Assembly: GCA_024278345.1 (NCBI GenBank)
Contig: JAJRTK010000523.1
Coordinates: 1 to 18,230 of the forward strand
DNA length: 18,230 bases
DNA from: a bacterium
GTDB lineage: Bacteria > CSSED10-310 > JAJRTK01
Reading direction: 5' to 3'
Part shown: piece after piece, positions 16,301-18,230 of the stretch
Position numbering within the stretch: the stretch's first letter is position 1
Layout of the letters: every line of letters starts with the position of its first letter
The notes under the pieces: model-generated
Database searches by the model: none
What the model saw: only the letters and a program-made list of their open reading frames with translations
Told to the model about the DNA's origin: nothing
Made by a program: the position numbers and the translations under genes

Positions 16301-18230
16301 GAATGCATCCGTTTCGGCGCCACCGGGGAATGCCCCTACCAGCGTCGTGGCTCCAGTGGCAACATCGGCAATCCGCATCTCGCCACTGGTGGCGACGTTG
16401 TAAGCAGCTAAGTAGAGGATACCGTTGACCTCATCGTAATCCATGCCTTGGGCATAGCTTGCATTGAAGCCAAGGGGGCCAATGATGGTCCCCGCGCCGG
16501 TGGCGGGATCGATGCTCAGAAGGTTGTCGGCAACAATATCGACTCCATAAATCACTCCAGTCGGAGTGATGGCGATATCGATGACGCAAGCGCCATTGGT
16601 AATGGGGCCAATCGCCGTCGCGGCGCCCGTCGCCGGATCAAGAGTGTAAAGAGTCGAAGCGGAACAATTCGTGCCTGAAGCATAAAGCGTCCCGTCCTGC
16701 GCGCCGGTCAGCCCAGTCCACGACTCACCACCGCCGGGAGTCGATGCTCCGAGGATCGTCTGAGCACCCGTGGCGGTGTCCACCGTCACAAAGTCATTGG
16801 TGTTGAAGTCGATGGCATACAGCTTGCTGAAATCGCCACCCAGGAAATCTCCGGCGAAGTAGCTGGCTGCACCACCCACCGAAGTCCAGGTTCCTGGAAT
16901 ATCGATATCGGGGATACTGACAACGGCATCGGTTCCAGGGTAAACATCCACCGCGAATCCGGGTGATCCGGCAAACGGTAGAGCAACCGAACTGGAGGCT
17001 CCGCCGCTACAGAGGGCGTGCATCTCAGGCGATGGGCGACCGATGGAGATGGGACGATTCAGGCATTCGGTCGGAAGTTGAGGTTTCGCGGCTTTCGAAG
17101 CCGCATCCTTGAAAGTGGCAAGAATCCTGGCAGCCTTACCGGTCAAACCACCTATCTGAGGCCCGACATAAGTTCTTCTGGTCTCTACGTCGGTAGCATC
17201 GACGGTGGCCGAAACCGTCCCGAAATTGTCCACGGTCAGGCCGCCGGTAAGCGTGAGGGTTGTGCCCATGGCCAGCGTCGCTGACAGTGTGCCCGGCGAC
17301 GGATAGATCTGGCCGGCCCCTAAGGTGAAGTCCTGCCAGACCGCACCGCCAGCCACCGGAACCGGCGACTGGATATCCGACGTGTATCCGGTGAAAGACG
17401 CCGTCACCGTTGTGGCATTGTTGGGGTCGGCGTAGAGGGCGTAAAACCCATCTCCGATGACCGGATCATCGGGCGTCGCGAAGGATGTCGCCACATCGCC
17501 CGTTGCATCGTTGGTCACCGTGGCGCCGTTCATGCCCAGGAAGGTGTTCCCGTCCCGAACATTCCCGATGAACAAACCACCGGACCCGGCATCACAAGTC
17601 GATGCATTCAGATCGACATTATCGACCTGCCACCACCATGCCCAACTGGCATTGTAATAGTGGAAGCGGACCATGACGGAAGACTGGTTCGCGGCGACGC
17701 CGGAAAGATCCACCGTCTCGTGAGAACTCCGCAGATTAGCGGTCTGCCGCCAAACATTCGTCCAGCTCGTCCCGCCATTCAGGCTCACATCGACATCGGC
17801 CGTGTCACCTAAATTCCGATAATCATTGTCGAAATCGAGCATGACGATGGGATAGCCGGTGGCATCCACCGCAGGCGCCCAAAGCTCGGCGTCCTGGGAA
17901 TTCCCGCTACCATAAGAATCGCTATCGACGACGGCGAATTGGCCCGTGGCCGGGCTGTTGGGGTCGCCAGCAAGGTTGCCATTACCACCGGGATCATCGA
18001 AGCGCCAGGCCTGGGGATATTGGGGATCGTTGGGTGCATACTGGTTGTCGATGTTCACCCAGCCGGCGGGAGCATTGGGGCCGGCGGTCTCGAAGTCCTC
18101 CAAGAGGAGCGAGACGGGTGGACCCGCGCCGTAACCCGGAGCGGTACAGGTGGAATCGGCCAGGAGCCCGAAGTTCTCCATGGAGACGCCCGCTGGAGGG
18201 GTGACAGCCCGGGTCTCGCCAGTGTATCCG
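10358..18230 (-). CDS. Giant modular secreted surface protein (5' end off window)
   Basis: At least 2623 residues are visible. The frame is open to the right edge, and the bases before the ATG at 18181 encode GYTGETRAVTPPAG, which aligns with the end of the carboxypeptidase-regulatory-like repeats found later, so the true start lies outside. Counting from that ATG: 21-198 jelly-roll (MAM/choice-of-anchor J-like) domain, 202-290 carboxypeptidase-regulatory-like domain, 298-2243 four large modules each with a propeller-like segment (fourth one Kelch), 2244-2574 three NEW3-like Ig repeats, then a hydrophobic segment (TVLALMLLLSFLAAGVL) and RRRR at the C-terminus. Composition is acidic, Thr/Asp/Asn-rich and Lys-poor, typical of an exported protein. 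No enzyme domain is visible; a protease or other catalytic domain might be in the missing part. Adhesion or matrix function is a guess. Confidence 0.88.
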   Translation of the reverse strand, partial: GYTGETRAVTPPAGVSMENFGLLADSTCTAPGYGAGPPVSLLLEDFETAGPNAPAGWVNIDNQYAPNDPQYPQAWRFDDPGGNGNLAGDPNSPATGQFAVVDSDSYGSGNSQDAELWAPAVDATGYPIVMLDFDNDYRNLGDTADVDVSLNGGTSWTNVWRQTANLRSSHETVDLSGVAANQSSVMVRFHYYNASWAWWWQVDNVDLNASTCDAGSGGLFIGNVRDGNTFLGMNGATVTNDATGDVATSFATPDDPVIGDGFYALYADPNNATTVTASFTGYTSDIQSPVPVAGGAVWQDFTLGAGQIYPSPGTLSATLAMGTTLTLTGGLTVDNFGTVSATVDATDVETRRTYVGPQIGGLTGKAARILATFKDAASKAAKPQLPTECLNRPISIGRPSPEMHALCSGGASSSVALPFAGSPGFAVDVYPGTDAVVSIPDIDIPGTWTSVGGAASYFAGDFLGGDFSKLYAIDFNTNDFVTVDTATGAQTILGASTPGGGESWTGLTGAQDGTLYASGTNCSASTLYTLDPATGAATAIGPITNGACVIDIAITPTGVIYGVDIVADNLLSIDPATGAGTIIGPLGFNASYAQGMDYDEVNGILYLAAYNVATSGEMRIADVATGATTLVGAFPGGAETDAFAIAAGGVGDALWLDEDPNNAVIVAAGNQAYNVHFFANDPNVVPQPGTYRANIVLSNDTPYGMVKVPVTMTVTAPASWGKLSGVVTALGNCDDPLGALKDAAVVVTDPNAPNSPPVNLLTAADGSYSYWLAAGSYTVDVSATGYVTQNTTVVLGPNSTTIQDFVLRLDAPCFAGAPTSLTHTLPMGQLDLLPAALTVDNTGAGAGTFNFYEGNPGFTLATPVAAKLAALQESAADRPKRELPAECLDRPTRLGPASPEMHRLCSYETAGSVALPFAGSPGFGVDIFPGTDAVVSIPDIDLPGTWTSVGGAPDYWAGDFLQGDFTKLYAINNTSGNFVTVDTTTGAETVIGTPVPGTGETWSGMGGALDGTLYAVATTCSASTLYTLDPATGAPTTIGAITNGACVVDIAVGSAGEIWAFDIVSDSLLSVDPVTGAGTVIGPVGFSANYIQSMDYDELAGLLYLAAYNISGSGGEMWILDVGTGAGTLVGAFPNNAEVGAFSVASGGVSDILWLDEDPNGATIAAAGNAAFNITFDASDPNVVPQPGTYTADLVLLNSTPVDPIVPVTMIVTSPAGWGKIQGTVTGLSYCDVPAGALEGAAVVVTDPNAPNTPAANLATAADGGYAYWLAGGTYNVDVSYAGYVTQSTTVVLGPNAPVTQDFVLRFDASCYTADQNALSMTLAMGMTRSLNPGFTLTNSGAAGDVYDLLEFDLGFVAGPTAPLPPLVPAPQVADAEISPQVRPGLAPTALGDEVFRIDAGAATGSVLLLGVEWVNGSLWATAAGLTSYTEQNYLFELDPNGVLLNTYIQPTASTWGWRDLAYDGTYLYASDSTVLDQIDPATGTATGVTIPCPENPCRALAYDPVTDNFWTQNFGGDLFEFDRTGTVINQFATNGLAAYGAAWDPYTTGGPFLWIWSQDGATGHTATQIDPATGLATGVSFSGAADLTGGAGGAAITTEFAFPNVTFVGMHQAASDTIVGYDLAALAASDVLWLSENPSTATVVPDGNQPVDVTFDASDPNVVTMTGTYSAQLRASSSAPSVPVLDVTMVVVPANYGYLVGTVTGLDYCDQAPGAVLENATLTFTDDADPNNVVAAASLADGTYEAWMAEGTYTLVVSATGFADFTASVGVTQQVMGTSDVAMRPDSPCTVTDPNAITMTLDEGTSGMTSLNMTNTGAGSVSYEAFEVDGGVVVPRATLNGPATKIQPDAKGRPVAPMPMSLVGKGSGSNQPSRVAQSPAWYSASPVPGGLIRYASAQCWETPNSFYVFGGIDGSFALTDNSWRFDADNNEWVALAPIPLGTEAASAICYQGYIYVMGGSWFGWSWDFNYIYDIAADTWYSGTLLPRYTWGSALAAWEGKIYVVGGDDAGTVGDVDIYDIATDTWSTGTSMPTPVFMAGSRQLGQFLYVVGGWDDASVPDPNDPNGNVPNVTATQQYDLASDTWTTGPAFTSARADFALAGTDRALYAIGGDQNGGFYFDGTNLVEELDLSAWPAGAWATFSDSPPFATTAINAGFCTGALADAEIWYTGSYDIGAIWNDNYFRTLSGESCVSPYVDVPWLSETPNPGSVAADTAGTVDVTLDATSLTPGTYSATLIVQTDDPGLGFVQVPVDLTVTDVIVGGLDLTPSTDVQTTPESTVVYDLTLTNTGEAADSYDINVVSNWATAVGSARDVSGTVGPVNPGSTIVVQITVFVPAGTAAGSVDAAVVTATSQNDPTVSATSTLTTTVDAVYLPAVALTSGTAHQWADPNSVVTYDLTVTNGGNATDTFDVVVASDLWSGTMVDVGTVGPLNAGGSGTVTVTVNVPANASGGDTDVATLTVTSQGDAQEWDAIPLITSANFLYGVTAVATTSAITSDPGRDVVYSVDITNTGNATEAFDITLGTSVWTAVVDKPQTSPLDSGVSETVQVTVTIPANVAYNSSDAVVLTATSQSDGTVLDAVTLTTTAFRTVGSVTQLTVLALMLLLSFLAAGVLSRRRRSL
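10361..10453 (-). other. C-terminal membrane/sorting tail of giant protein
   Basis: The last 31 residues are a ~20-residue hydrophobic helix followed by SRRRRSL. This layout (helix then Arg cluster at the extreme C-terminus) is shared by CTERM-type sorting signals in Gram-negative bacteria. The usual PEP, IPTL, GlyGly or Cys box just before the helix is not present; TVGSVTQL stands there instead, so the class cannot be assigned. Confidence 0.6.
10460..11452 (-). repeat. Three tandem NEW3-like Ig repeats in giant protein
   Basis: Residues 2244-2355, 2356-2466 and 2467-2574 repeat the pattern VVYDLTLTNTG / VTYDLTVTNGGN / VVYSVDITNTGN, a central GPVNPG / GPLNAG / SPLDSG turn, and VVTATSQND / TLTVTSQGD / VLTATSQSD near the end. 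Each is about 110 residues. They probably form a stalk between the modules and the membrane tail. Confidence 0.8.
11453..12835 (-). repeat. Module 4 of giant protein, Kelch propeller
   Basis: Residues 1783-2243. Starts TMTLDEGTSG...MTNTG, then carries Kelch blades with FYVFGGIDG, IYVMGGSW, IYVVGGDD, LYVVGGWDD and LYAIGGDQ, each with a following D-TW or similar turn, then closes with PWLSETPNPGSV and GTYSATLIVQTDDPG. Unlike modules 1-3 it has no carboxypeptidase-regulatory-like domain after it. Confidence 0.8.
12836..14272 (-). repeat. Module 3 of giant protein
   Basis: Residues 1304-1782. Starts SMTLAMGMTRSL...LTNSG, carries a propeller-like segment (about 1376-1612) with LYASDSTVLDQIDPATG, LAYDPVTDNFW and TQIDPATGLATGV repeats, then VLWLSENPSTATVV, an Ig closing strand GTYSAQL, and a regulatory-like domain between Cys1694 and Cys1774. 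Confidence 0.75.
14273..15766 (-). repeat. Module 2 of giant protein, duplicate of module 1
   Basis: Residues 806-1303. Contains ELPAECLDRP, VALPFAGSPGFGVD, a propeller-like segment with STLYTLDPATGAPT and LLSVDPVTGAGTVIG, ILWLDEDPNGATI, GTYTADLVL and a regulatory-like domain between Cys1215 and Cys1295. It matches module 1 nearly throughout at a spacing of 498 codons. Confidence 0.85.
15767..17290 (-). repeat. Module 1 of giant protein
   Basis: Residues 298-805. Contains QLPTECLNRP, VALPFAGSPGFAVD, a propeller-like segment with STLYTLDPATGAAT and LLSIDPATGAGTIIG, ALWLDEDPNNAVI, GTYRANIVL and a regulatory-like domain between Cys717 and Cys797. Confidence 0.85.

Noticed and set aside
11453-17290. 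CRISPR-like or satellite repeat array from recurring GTTGGGATC words on the plus strand
   Set aside because: The words are irregularly spaced and are codons for Asp-Pro-Asn in the giant protein.
10358-18181. Complete giant protein beginning at the Met at 18181
   Set aside because: The frame is open upstream and homologous to internal repeats; no signal peptide follows that Met.

Overview
High-GC bacterial DNA. Every convincing gene lies on the minus strand, so transcription runs from high to low coordinates. The contents are a porin plus multihaem cytochrome cluster, a sulfatase-fold enzyme fused to TPRs, an FGE-like protein, and a giant modular surface protein with a hydrophobic, arginine-rich C-terminal tail. 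Together these suggest a Gram-negative (diderm) bacterium, possibly Acidobacteriota (Thermoanaerobaculia-like). That placement is inferred from gene style only; there is no rRNA or other marker.

Layout in transcription order. (1) From the right edge down to 10358: one very long, 5'-partial gene for a secreted repeat protein of more than 2600 residues. It has a jelly-roll domain, carboxypeptidase-regulatory-like domains, three six/seven-bladed-type propeller segments plus a Kelch propeller, three NEW3-like Ig repeats and a C-terminal membrane anchor/sorting tail. A strong hairpin and then a rho-independent terminator follow it. (2) 9917 to 5277: a probable operon of sulfatase-fold/TPR protein, FGE-sulfatase (SUMF1) domain protein and HEAT-repeat protein. 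The last two overlap by a GTGA start-stop junction. The sulfatase has Thr where the formylglycine Cys should be, and the FGE-like protein lacks both catalytic Cys, so neither appears to use formylglycine chemistry. (3) 4890 to 1755: a tight three-gene set of octahaem lipoprotein cytochrome, Cys-free outer-membrane beta-barrel and heptahaem cytochrome. It looks like a porin-cytochrome conduit moving electrons across the outer membrane. (4) 1579 to beyond the left edge: a six-TM sensor histidine kinase with a PAS domain. Its membrane part carries a GGMDNPF sequence matching the GGXXNPF quinone-site motif of RegB/PrrB-type redox sensors. The neighbourhood suggests quinone-pool sensing tied to extracellular electron transfer (inference).

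The most unexpected non-coding structure is a ~65-bp element present twice, once in the gap after the heptahaem cytochrome gene and once, in opposite orientation, between the giant gene and the sulfatase gene. The copies share an identical 22-bp core built around a 6-bp GC stem. No tRNA, rRNA, CRISPR array, transposase or phage gene was seen.
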